Assembly (NCBI RefSeq): GCF_014207745.1
Contig: NZ_JACHJB010000004.1
Coordinates: 248,001-312,000 of the forward strand
Reading direction: 5' to 3'
Source: Nonomuraea muscovyensis
GTDB lineage: Bacteria > Actinomycetota > Actinomycetes > Streptosporangiales > Streptosporangiaceae
Length of the DNA stretch: 64,000 nucleotides
Shown: piece by piece, positions 16,806 to 23,650 of the stretch
How the letters are laid out: each line of letters begins with the position of its first letter
How positions within the stretch are numbered: position 1 is the first letter of the stretch
The notes under the pieces: model-generated
What the model saw: the letters and a program-made list of their open reading frames with translations, nothing else
Database searches by the model: none
Told to the model about the DNA's origin: nothing
Made by a program: the position numbers and the translations under genes

Positions 16806-17288
16806 CTAGCGGACGGGGGTGACGTCGAGCGCGCCGCACACCCGTCCGGCCGGGAACGGGAGCGTCGTGGCGGCGCCCTGCCCCGGCGGGGTGACCAGCA
16901 GCGCGGACGCGTCGGGGCAGTCGTCGGCGGTGACCGTCCAGTGCAGCACCGCCCGGGCGCTGCCGCCGGGCTCCAGGGTGACCGTCTCCCCAGGCCCCTC
17001 GACGGCCAGCACCCCGCCCGGCAGCGGGTCACCGGAGGCGTCGAGCACGACCAGGGCCGGATGGCCGCGCAGGGTGCATCCGGCGCCGGAGCCGTTGGTG
17101 AACACCAGCGGCGCGTACCGGTTGCCCGCTCCCGGATCGACCCGGTCCAGCCGCACGTCGAGCTGGGCCGGGGAGCAGCCGCCCGGGTCCTCCGCCGCGC
17201 CCGGCACGGGCTCGCGGGCCAGCGCGGGCGCGGCGCCGCCCGCCAGCAGCAGCCCGCTCACGATCCCGGCGATCCTGAATCCCCTCAT
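16806..17288 (-). CDS. Secreted DUF4232-type protein
   Basis: 160 residues from ATG 17288 (an ATG at 17294 adds two). A signal peptide RGFRIAGIVSGLLLAGGAAPALA leads to a mature domain GGCSPAQLDVRLDRVDPGAGNRYAPLVFTN...GCTLRGHPALVVLDASGDPL with conserved cysteine pairs, the pattern of the DUF4232 beta-sandwich found in many actinomycete exported proteins. Function is unknown. It stands alone, facing the cupin gene. Confidence 0.75.
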   Translation of the reverse strand: MRGFRIAGIVSGLLLAGGAAPALAREPVPGAAEDPGGCSPAQLDVRLDRVDPGAGNRYAPLVFTNGSGAGCTLRGHPALVVLDASGDPLPGGVLAVEGPGETVTLEPGGSARAVLHWTVTADDCPDASALLVTPPGQGAATTLPFPAGRVCGALDVTPVR

Positions 17289-17696
17289 CGGCACGCCCCG
17301 TCACTTTGTCACCTTGCTGGGGGTATTTCCGTTGGCCAGGCGGCTTACACCGGGCGCGCCGTCAGAGGTCGAGGACGGCCTTGCCGGCCACCCGGCGGCC
17401 GACCGGCGCCTCGGCCGCCGCGTGCGCGCGCGGCGGCCCACCCGGAGACGAGGAGGTTGCTCGCCGCCACCCCGGACATGCTCGGCGAACGCCCGGCGTG
17501 ACCATCCTCCCGAACACGACCGGCGCCCCGCGTGACCACAGTCCCGGACCCACGACCGGCGCCCCGGCGTGGCCGCGGTCCCTGGGACACCCGCCGGGGC
17601 GCGGATGGGATCCACGGCGAGAAATCCGTCGCGGCGTTGAGCCGGACCGGCTCGCGGGCCGTATCTCCGGGCGAGGCGAGAGGAAAGGAGCAGGCG
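17289..17696. other. 408-base gap holding a possible oxidoreductase remnant and short repeats
   Basis: I see no intact gene here. The minus strand at 17362-17430 resembles the tail of a quinone oxidoreductase (listed separately). A unit reading CACGACCGGCGCCCC occurs at 17517-17531 and again near 17551-17565. The right end carries AAAGGAG for the next gene. Confidence 0.5.
17362..17430 (-). pseudogene. Possible C-terminal scrap of a medium-chain dehydrogenase/quinone oxidoreductase
   Basis: The minus-strand frame ending at 17362 reads AHAAAEAPVGRRVAGKAVLDL then stop. This is the usual way NADPH:quinone oxidoreductases and zinc alcohol dehydrogenases end (A-H-x-x-x-E-x-x-x-x-x-G-K-x-V-L-x-L). 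Upstream in the same frame nothing dehydrogenase-like remains. A 23-residue tail is weak evidence, so chance is possible. Confidence 0.35.
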
Positions 17697-18452
17697 ATGG
17701 CTGCGCGACCGGGCCCGTCCCCCGGAGGCGGGGGCGCCGGTCGCGGCTGCCGTGACGGCGGGCCACACGTGGGCCATCCGCTGATCCGGGCACTGCGCGC
17801 CGGTGTGTTCGCGGTCGTGTGCGTGCTGCTGTCGGCCGGGCTGCACACGGCCACCGGAGGCGGTCCGGTGGCCCTGCCGGTGCTGTCCGGTGCGACGGCG
17901 GCGACCTGGGCCGTGGCGTACGCGCTGGCCGCCCGCCGGCGCGGGCGCGGCACGCTGCTCGCCGCCTGCTTCGTCGCCCAGTACGCCCTGCACAACCTGT
18001 TCACCGGCCCGGACGCACCGCTGTCCGGCCCGATGACGCAGGCGGGCGGACCGGTGGCGCGGGCGGGCGGGCTCGGTGTGCGGCCGGCCGGGCCCATGGC
18101 GGAGCTGGGCGGGCACCACCACGCGTCCCCGACCGGCCTGCTCGCCCTCACCCCGGACGCCGCCGAGACGGGGGGCGGCACCGGCGTCTCGATGCTGCTG
18201 GTGCACGTGACCGTCGCGCTGGTCTCCGGCTGGTGGCTGGAACGGGGCGAGACCGCCCTGGCGAACCTCCTGCGCCTGGCCCTGGCCTCGGTGCGCGGGT
18301 TCCTGGTCCGGCTGCTGGTCGCGCTCACGTCGCCGGTCACCGTGGCCGGCCCGACCATCAGCGCCGCCTCGGCCGCCCCGGCGCCTCCCCCTCCGCCGCA
18401 CGCCGCGGCGATCTCCCGGCGGGGCCCGCCCCTCGCGTTCTCCGTTCGCTGA
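17697..18452 (+). CDS. Integral membrane protein with His cluster
   Basis: ATG 17697 has the strong Shine-Dalgarno AAAGGAG 6 bases upstream; earlier in-frame starts lack one. The 251-residue protein has about five hydrophobic segments (for example LIRALRAGVFAVVCVLLSAGL, GTLLAACFVAQYALHNLF, VSMLLVHVTVALVSGWWL), a GGHHHAS cluster in an extramembrane loop and a Pro/Ala-rich tail. I do not recognise a named family, but small His-containing membrane proteins often sit beside PepSY proteins in actinomycetes, as here, and metal handling (copper or iron) is a reasonable guess. Confidence 0.6.
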   Translation: MAARPGPSPGGGGAGRGCRDGGPHVGHPLIRALRAGVFAVVCVLLSAGLHTATGGGPVALPVLSGATAATWAVAYALAARRRGRGTLLAACFVAQYALHNLFTGPDAPLSGPMTQAGGPVARAGGLGVRPAGPMAELGGHHHASPTGLLALTPDAAETGGGTGVSMLLVHVTVALVSGWWLERGETALANLLRLALASVRGFLVRLLVALTSPVTVAGPTISAASAAPAPPPPPHAAAISRRGPPLAFSVR

Positions 18453-18816
18453 ACGGGCCCGCCGACGCCGGCCGGACGGCTCATGTCCGTCGCGCGGGCG
18501 GACGCCCGTCCCCACGCCGTGCCCGGCCCGCACCCCGTCCACGCCGAGTGCCACCCGGGATGCCACGCCGGCACGGCCCTGTCGCCGCGCCCGACCGCGT
18601 CCAGGAGCGCATCCCCGGCCCGCGTCCGAGACCCGCGTGCGGGTTCCCGCCCGACCGGCGTCCAGGACCCGCGTGCAGGATCCCGTCCGAGACCGGCGTC
18701 CAGGACCCGCGTCAGGAGCGTGTCCAGGGCCAGGGTCGGGCCCGGCGTCCCCCATCGCTCGTACGGCGACACGTGCGCGCCCCGCGTGCGCGCGTCCCGG
18801 AAACGGAGAACGCCCC
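18453..18816. other. 364-base spacer with direct repeats
   Basis: No gene is supported. A 22-base sequence beginning GACCGGCGTCC and ending CCCGCGT is present exactly twice, at 18653-18674 and 18691-18712, with related CGTCCGAGACC elements around 18624 and 18684. GGAG for the PepSY gene lies at about 18805. The spacer splits two genes that otherwise look functionally paired. Confidence 0.55.
18653..18712. repeat. Two exact 22-bp direct repeats, 38 bases apart
   Basis: The repeat copies at 18653-18674 and 18691-18712 are identical over 22 bases, and CCGTCCGAGACC-like sequence precedes both. They are upstream of the PepSY gene; a regulatory or simply slipped-strand origin are both possible. 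Confidence 0.6.
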
Positions 18817-20241
18817 ATGTCCTCGATCCTCGAAGCCGAACCCACCACCGAGCCTCCCGGCCCGCCCGCGCCCCGCGGCGGGAGCTGGGCGGCGCTGCGC
18901 CCGCTCGTGCTGCGGCTGCACTTCTACGCCGGTGTCCTCGTCGCGCCGTTCCTGCTCGTCGCCGCCGCGACCGGCCTGCTCTACGCCGCCTCCTGGCAGG
19001 TGGAGGAGATCGTCTACAGCCACGAGCTGAACGCGCCCGCGCGACCGACCACGACGCCCCTCTCCCAGCAGGTCGCGGCCGCCCGCGCCGCGCAGCCGCG
19101 GGGCACCGTCATCGCCGTACGGACCCCGGCCGGGCCGGGACGCACCACCGCGGTGCTGATGGACGTGCCCGGCCTGGCGCCGAGCACCAAGCTGGCCGTC
19201 TTCGTCGACCCGCACACCGCCAAGGTGCGCGGCGCGCTGGAGAGCTACGGCAGCTCCGGCGCGCTGCCCGTCCGCGCCTGGATCTCCCACCTGCACCGCA
19301 ACCTCCACCTGGGCGAGCCCGGCCGGATCTACAGCGAGCTGGCGGCAAGCTGGCTGTGGGTCGTGGCGCTCGGCGGGCTGGTGCTCTGGCTCAGCCGCCG
19401 CCGTCGCCCCGGCCGGCGGGTACGCCGCCTGCTCGCTCCCGAACCCGGCACCACCGGCCTGCGCCGCAGCCTGTCCTGGCACGGCGCGGTCGGGCTGTGG
19501 GCGGTGACCGGCCTGCTGTTCCTGTCGGCGACCGGGCTGACCTGGTCCACGTACGCGGGCGCGAACGTGGACGAGCTGCGCGCCGCGCTCAACTGGTCGA
19601 CCCCGGCGCTGTCGACGGCCTCCGGCGGCGGCGATCACTCCGCGCACACGGGCTCCGACCATTCGGCTCACGGCGCGGTGCCCTCCGGCGCGGCGGTGGA
19701 CCGGGTCGCGGGGGCCGCCGCCGGCGCAGGGCTGTCCGGGCCGCTGGAGATCGTCTGGCCGGAGGCCTCCGGAGGCGCCTACGTGGTCAAGGAGATCGAC
19801 TACGCGTGGCCGCAGCGCCTGGACCAGGTGGCCGTGGACCCGGCCTCCGCTCGGGTCGCCGAGGAGCTGCGCTTCGCCGACCATCCGCCGGCGGCCAAGC
19901 TGGCCCGCTGGGGCATCGACGGGCACATGGGCCGCCTGTTCGGCCCGGCGAACCAGCTCCTGCTCGCCGTCCTGGCCGGCGGTCTGGTCTTCCTGGTCGG
20001 GTACGGGTACCGGATGTGGTGGCAGCGGCGGCCCACGCGCGGCTTCGCCCGGCCGTACCGGCGGGGCGCCTGGCGGCGGGTGCACTGGGCCGTCCTGGTG
20101 CCGGCGGCCGTGGCGGCCGTGGCGGCCGGGTGGTTCGTGCCGCTGCTGGGGGTGTCGCTGGCGGGCTTCCTGCTGGTCGACGTCCTGCTCGGGCTGCGCG
20201 CCCGCATCGCGTCGAGGCGGACGACCGGCACCCCGGCATAG
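18817..20241 (+). CDS. PepSY-associated transmembrane protein
   Basis: 474 residues from ATG 18817, with GGAG upstream; the open frame before it has no ribosome site. It starts with LRPLVLRLHFYAGVLVAPFLLVAAATGLLYA, the first membrane helix of PepSY_TM proteins, and has WISHLHRNLHLG, LSWHGAVGLWAVTGLLFLSATGLTWSTY and LLLAVLAGGLVFLVGYGYRMWW as further typical segments with conserved His residues. A DHSAHTGSDHSAHG stretch in the extracellular loop looks like a metal-binding insert. Members are linked to iron-siderophore reduction or copper uptake; the His-rich loop favours metal transport or reduction. Confidence 0.82.
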   Translation: MSSILEAEPTTEPPGPPAPRGGSWAALRPLVLRLHFYAGVLVAPFLLVAAATGLLYAASWQVEEIVYSHELNAPARPTTTPLSQQVAAARAAQPRGTVIAVRTPAGPGRTTAVLMDVPGLAPSTKLAVFVDPHTAKVRGALESYGSSGALPVRAWISHLHRNLHLGEPGRIYSELAASWLWVVALGGLVLWLSRRRRPGRRVRRLLAPEPGTTGLRRSLSWHGAVGLWAVTGLLFLSATGLTWSTYAGANVDELRAALNWSTPALSTASGGGDHSAHTGSDHSAHGAVPSGAAVDRVAGAAAGAGLSGPLEIVWPEASGGAYVVKEIDYAWPQRLDQVAVDPASARVAEELRFADHPPAAKLARWGIDGHMGRLFGPANQLLLAVLAGGLVFLVGYGYRMWWQRRPTRGFARPYRRGAWRRVHWAVLVPAAVAAVAAGWFVPLLGVSLAGFLLVDVLLGLRARIASRRTTGTPA

Positions 20242-20246
20242 CGGTC

Positions 20247-20283
20247 GCGCGCCCCGGCCCGGCCGGTGCTCGGTGGGGCGCGC
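20247..20283. terminator. Bidirectional hairpin between PepSY and DsbA-like genes
   Basis: GCGCGCCCC (20247-20255) pairs with GGGGCGCGC (20275-20283), a 9-bp stem with a 19-base loop, in the 57-base gap between two convergent genes. Confidence 0.6.
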
Positions 20284-20298
20284 AGCCGCCGGGGCGGG

Positions 20299-21279
20299 TC
20301 AGCTCGCGTAGGACGGGGTCATGACGGACGCCATGGCCAGGTGGGGCTCCGCCTCGCCGGGGCGGCCCTGCCGTTGCAGGGTGCGGCCGAGCAGGTGGCG
20401 GGCGTACGAGTCGTCGGGGGTCTCGGCCACCAGCCGCTCCAGCGTGGCCTCGGCCCGGCCGAGCTGCGCCGAGGCGTAGTAGGCGCGGGCGGCGAGCATG
20501 CGGACGCCGCGGTCGTCGCCGTGGTCGTCGAGCAGCGGGCGCAGCAGGGTGAGAGCGCCCAGCGGGTCGCGCTGGTCCAGCAGCGACTCGGCGTGGCGGA
20601 GCCGTTCGACCTCCGCCGGCAGCCGGCGGTGCGTCGATCCGCCCGCCCCCTCCAGGAACTCCCGGATCACCTCCGGCGGCTGGGCGCCCGTCAGCGCGCG
20701 GCCCGAGACGACGAGGGTGGGCGAGGTCCGCACCCCCGTGGCCTTGCCGACGAGCAGCGACTCCCGGACGCGCTCGTCGCCCCCGCCTTCGGCCAGCAGA
20801 GCCGCGCCCTCCACGAAGCCCGCACCGGCCGCGACACGGTCGAGCACCTCGGGGCGGCTCAGGTCGAGGGCGTCGACGAAGTGCGCCCGCAGCACCCCTT
20901 CGACCACGGCGTCCTGCAGGGCGGCGCCGCCCCGCTCGCACGCCAGCGCGATCAGCCGGTGCGCGTCGTGGCTGCTCGCCCGCCATGCCGGTCCCCACGG
21001 CGGGCCGAGCCCTTCGGCGGCGGCGATCCTGGAGACGAGCGTCCGGTTGTCCGAGGGCGTCAGGTCGGGGTTGCACGCCTGAAGCGCCTCGTCGACCCGC
21101 GGGTCGGTCAGCACCTCCGCGAGGGGTTCGCCCGGCACGGGCGCGGCCGGGTCGATGCGGAACGGCCGCCACACCACCTCGACCGGCTCCCCCTCCCAAC
21201 CCGCCAGCGCCCGCTCCAGCCGCCTCTTCCCGATGTACGCCCAGGCGCAGACCATGTCGGCCCATATCTCGACTCGCAT
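20299..21279 (-). CDS. DsbA/FrnE-like thioredoxin-fold protein with TPR tail and CXXA active site
   Basis: 326 residues from ATG 21279; upstream in-frame starts would run into the regulatory repeats. The N-terminus RVEIWADMVCAWAYIGKRRLERAL matches FrnE-type DsbA oxidoreductases, which normally read CPWCYIGKRR. Here it is C11-A-W-A14, so the second (resolving) cysteine is lost; I checked the codon, GCG. The DsbA helical domain continues to about residue 215 (GVRTSPTLVVSGRALTGAQPPEVIREFL) and is followed by TPR-like helices (ALTLLRPLLDD..., AEATLERLVAETPDDSYARHLLGRTLQRQGRPGEAE). It may act as a monothiol enzyme, isomerase or binding protein rather than a disulfide donor. No signal peptide: cytoplasmic. 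Divergent TetR gene is the likely regulator. Confidence 0.82.
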   Translation of the reverse strand: MRVEIWADMVCAWAYIGKRRLERALAGWEGEPVEVVWRPFRIDPAAPVPGEPLAEVLTDPRVDEALQACNPDLTPSDNRTLVSRIAAAEGLGPPWGPAWRASSHDAHRLIALACERGGAALQDAVVEGVLRAHFVDALDLSRPEVLDRVAAGAGFVEGAALLAEGGGDERVRESLLVGKATGVRTSPTLVVSGRALTGAQPPEVIREFLEGAGGSTHRRLPAEVERLRHAESLLDQRDPLGALTLLRPLLDDHGDDRGVRMLAARAYYASAQLGRAEATLERLVAETPDDSYARHLLGRTLQRQGRPGEAEPHLAMASVMTPSYAS

Positions 21280-21290
21280 GCCCGGCACCT

Positions 21291-21348
21291 TAGACGACAA
21301 CTGTCGATTAAGCAACATATGTCGTTTAAGCAACTACTGTCGTATAGT
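21291..21348. promoter_or_regulatory. Operator cluster: three TGTCG repeats with 18-bp period, plus TetR promoter
   Basis: TGTCG starts at 21302, 21320 and 21338, exactly 18 bases apart; the first two continue as TGTCG(A/T)TTAAGCAAC. The first overlaps CGACA-AC-TGTCG (21295-21306). A -10 box TATAGT lies at 21343-21348, immediately after the last repeat, and 7 bases before the TetR GTG start, implying a leaderless transcript covered by the operator. Confidence 0.65.
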
Positions 21349-21355
21349 GTCCGGC

Positions 21356-21916
21356 GTGAACCCGGATGATCCACGCGCGCAGCGCACCCGCGCCCGGCTG
21401 CGGGCCGCGGTCCTCGACCTGGCGGCCGAGCACGAGTTCGGCTCGATCACGATGTCGGCGGTGGCCCGGCGCGCCGAGGTGAACCGCGCGACGGTCTACC
21501 TGCACTACCCCGACCTCGACTGCCTGGTCACCGACGCGATGGACGACACGATCGGCCACGTCGCACGCGCGGCGGCGCTGTGCCCGCTGGACAGCCCGCG
21601 CGACCGCGTGCCGGAGCCGCTGGTCACCCTGTTCGGCCACGTGGCGGCGCACGCGACCCTGTTCGAGCGCATGCTGGACGTGCAGGGCAGCGCCCGGTTC
21701 GCGGCCCGCCTGCGCGAGCGGCTGACCGCCGAGCTGGCCGGGCGCTTCGGCGGAGGCGCCCGGCCCGGCGGGTACGACGACGTGCCGCCGGAGGTGCACG
21801 CCGCCTACCTGGCCGGCGCCCTGACCGGTGTCGTGGCGCACTGGGTGACGTGCGGCAGCCGCACGCCGCCCGAGGAGATCGCCCTCGCCTTCTGGCGCCT
21901 CTTCCGGCCCGGCTAG
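21356..21916 (+). CDS. TetR-family transcriptional regulator
   Basis: 186 residues from GTG 21356, seven bases after TATAGT with no Shine-Dalgarno sequence, so probably translated from a leaderless mRNA. The helix-turn-helix is clear: ITMSAVARRAEVNRATVYLHYPD (about residues 30-52), after RTRARLRAAVLDLAAEHEF. The C-terminal ligand domain has no recognisable specificity. It is divergent from the DsbA-like gene with three 18-bp-spaced repeats between, so it is likely to repress both. Confidence 0.9.
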   Translation: MNPDDPRAQRTRARLRAAVLDLAAEHEFGSITMSAVARRAEVNRATVYLHYPDLDCLVTDAMDDTIGHVARAAALCPLDSPRDRVPEPLVTLFGHVAAHATLFERMLDVQGSARFAARLRERLTAELAGRFGGGARPGGYDDVPPEVHAAYLAGALTGVVAHWVTCGSRTPPEEIALAFWRLFRPG

Positions 21917-22028
21917 AGCCCCAGCCTCGCCTGGAACGTGCCCACCGGGGGCAACGCTCCGCATCCGATCAGTTACCTCGACAGATTCCTCCAAAACGGC
22001 ACAAACCATTCCCATCCCTGTGATATTT

Positions 22029-22045
22029 GATCAACGATCGTGATC
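22029..22045. promoter_or_regulatory. Near-palindrome upstream of the cellulase gene
   Basis: GATCA-ACGATCG-TGATC has perfect 5-base outer arms around CGATCG, 27 bases before the start codon. Its TTGATCA/CGATCG content resembles the element at 3418-3447. A regulator site is possible; chance is not excluded. Confidence 0.3.
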
Positions 22046-22071
22046 TGACAGCCCAGGAAGGGACGCGTTTC

Positions 22072-23484
22072 GTGCGACTGTTAACCCGCCTCACGGCGAT
22101 CACGGCCTCAGCTCTCACCGCCTTATCGGTGTCGGTCCTGCCGGTGTCGGCGGCCGGGACCGCCGCCGCGGCACCCGAACTGGTGGTCAACGGCACCTTC
22201 GCCAACGGCACCGCCCCCTGGTGGAACTCCGCCAACACCTCGATGGCGGTCGACTCCGGACGGCTGCGCGTCAGCGTGACCGGCGGCACCGCCAACCCGT
22301 GGGACGCCATGATCGGCCAGAACGACATCACGCTGGCCCAGGGCAAGTCCTACACCCTCTCCTTCGACGCCTCGGCCTCCACCGCCGTCTCCGTCGTGAC
22401 GACCGTGCAACTCGCCGACGCCCCGTACACCAACACGCTCACCCAGCCGATCGCGCTCACCACGGCGAGCAAGCGCTTCAGCTTCCCCTTCACCTCCAGC
22501 CTCGGCACATCGGCCGGACAGGTGTCGTTCCAGCTCGGCAAGAACGCCGGCTTCACCTTCTTCGTGGACAACGTCTCGCTCACCGAGTCGTCCTCCACGA
22601 CGCCGCCGGGCGACGGGCCGGTGGACATGACCAACGGCTTCTACGTCGACCCCGACTCCAACCCGGCGATCTGGGTGCGCGACAACTCCGGCGACTCCCG
22701 GGCCGCCCGCATCAGGTCGGCCATCTCCGCCAAGCCGATGGCGCGCTGGTTCGGCGCCTGGAGCGGCGACATCCGCTCGGCCGTCTCCAGGTACGTGGCC
22801 GCCGCCGACGCGGCCGACAAGCTGCCGGTCCTGGTGGCCTACAACATCCCCGGCCGCGACGCCTGCGGCGGGCACTCGGGCGGCGGCGCCGGCAGCGAGG
22901 CGGCGTACCGGACGTGGATCTCGGAGTTCGCGGCCGGAATCGGCGACCGCCCCGCGGTCGTCGTCATCGAGCCCGACTCCCTCGGCGACTTCGGCTGCAT
23001 GGACGAGGCCGAGATCCAGGTGCGCACCCGCATGCTGAACCACGCCACCCAGCAGTTCCGCGACAAGGCCGCCAACACCTGGGCCTACCTCGACGCGGCC
23101 AACGCCGGCTGGGTGGCGCCGGCGACGATGGCGAACCGCCTGCGCGACGCGGGCGTCGGCAACGTCCGCGGCTTCGCCGTCAACGTCTCCAACTACTACA
23201 CGACGGCCGAGTCCACGACGTACGGCAACGCCGTCGTCTCGGCGCTCGGCGGCGGCGCCACGTTCGTCGTCGACACCAGCCGCAACGGCAACGGCTCCAA
23301 CGGCCAGTGGTGCAACCCGGCCGGCCGCAAGCTCGGCACCCCGGCGCAGCTCGGCGGCGGGGCCGAGATGTTGCTGTGGGTCAAGGTGCCCGGCGACTCC
23401 GACGGCCCCTGCGGCATCGCGCCGGACGTGCCCGCCGGCACGTTCAGCCCGGACCTGGCCATCCGCCTCATCGACGGCTCCTGA
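22072..23484 (+). CDS. Secreted glycoside hydrolase family 6 cellulase with N-terminal carbohydrate-binding module
   Basis: 470 residues from GTG 22072, about 10 bases after GGAAGG. The signal peptide (RLLTRLTAITASALTALSVSVLPVSA) is read with two TTA codons, at codons 4 and 18. Residues about 35-170 form a CBM4/9-like beta-sandwich (ELVVNGTFANGTAPWWNS...FFVDNVSL). The GH6 domain follows: GFYVDPDSNPAIWV, KPMARWFGAW, VLVAYNIPGRDACGGHSGGG with the likely proton-donor Asp, VVVIEPDSLGDF, and CNPAGRKLG...LLWVKVPGDSDGPCG. GH6 enzymes invert beta-1,4-glucan bonds; the open C-terminal loop pattern suggests an endoglucanase over an exoglucanase, but that is uncertain. TTA codons suggest bldA-dependent, late expression. 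Confidence 0.92.
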   Translation: MRLLTRLTAITASALTALSVSVLPVSAAGTAAAAPELVVNGTFANGTAPWWNSANTSMAVDSGRLRVSVTGGTANPWDAMIGQNDITLAQGKSYTLSFDASASTAVSVVTTVQLADAPYTNTLTQPIALTTASKRFSFPFTSSLGTSAGQVSFQLGKNAGFTFFVDNVSLTESSSTTPPGDGPVDMTNGFYVDPDSNPAIWVRDNSGDSRAARIRSAISAKPMARWFGAWSGDIRSAVSRYVAAADAADKLPVLVAYNIPGRDACGGHSGGGAGSEAAYRTWISEFAAGIGDRPAVVVIEPDSLGDFGCMDEAEIQVRTRMLNHATQQFRDKAANTWAYLDAANAGWVAPATMANRLRDAGVGNVRGFAVNVSNYYTTAESTTYGNAVVSALGGGATFVVDTSRNGNGSNGQWCNPAGRKLGTPAQLGGGAEMLLWVKVPGDSDGPCGIAPDVPAGTFSPDLAIRLIDGS

Positions 23485-23500
23485 CGCACCCGACCGCGAG

Positions 23501-23529
23501 GGCCGGTGACCCACACCCGGTCACCGGCC
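23501..23529. terminator. Strong hairpin after the cellulase gene
   Basis: GGCCGGTGACC (23501-23511) pairs perfectly with GGTCACCGGCC (23519-23529): 11-bp stem, 7-base loop, 16 bases after the stop codon. Confidence 0.75.
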
Positions 23530-23595
23530 CCGCGCCCCGCCCCACCCGGCGCGTGACGGGCGGGTGCCGGACGAGCGTCACGAACGGTCGCGTGG

Positions 23596-23646
23596 CTCTC
23601 ACCCTCGGAACGCGCGGCCATCGGACGTGAGTTCCGAGAGTGAGAG
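23596..23646. terminator. Long hairpin at the end of the alginate-lyase gene
   Basis: CTCTCACCCTCGGAAC (23596-23611) pairs with GTTCCGAGAGTGAGAG (23631-23646), 16-base arms with one mismatch and a 19-base loop. It begins 4 bases after the minus-strand stop at 23651 and probably ends the sugar-utilisation operon. Confidence 0.7.
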
Positions 23647-23650
23647 GTTC

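Noticed and set aside
17345..18772. 475-codon minus-strand open frame opposite the membrane protein
   Set aside because: Arg/Pro/Gly-rich shadow; the plus strand carries AAAGGAG and membrane segments.
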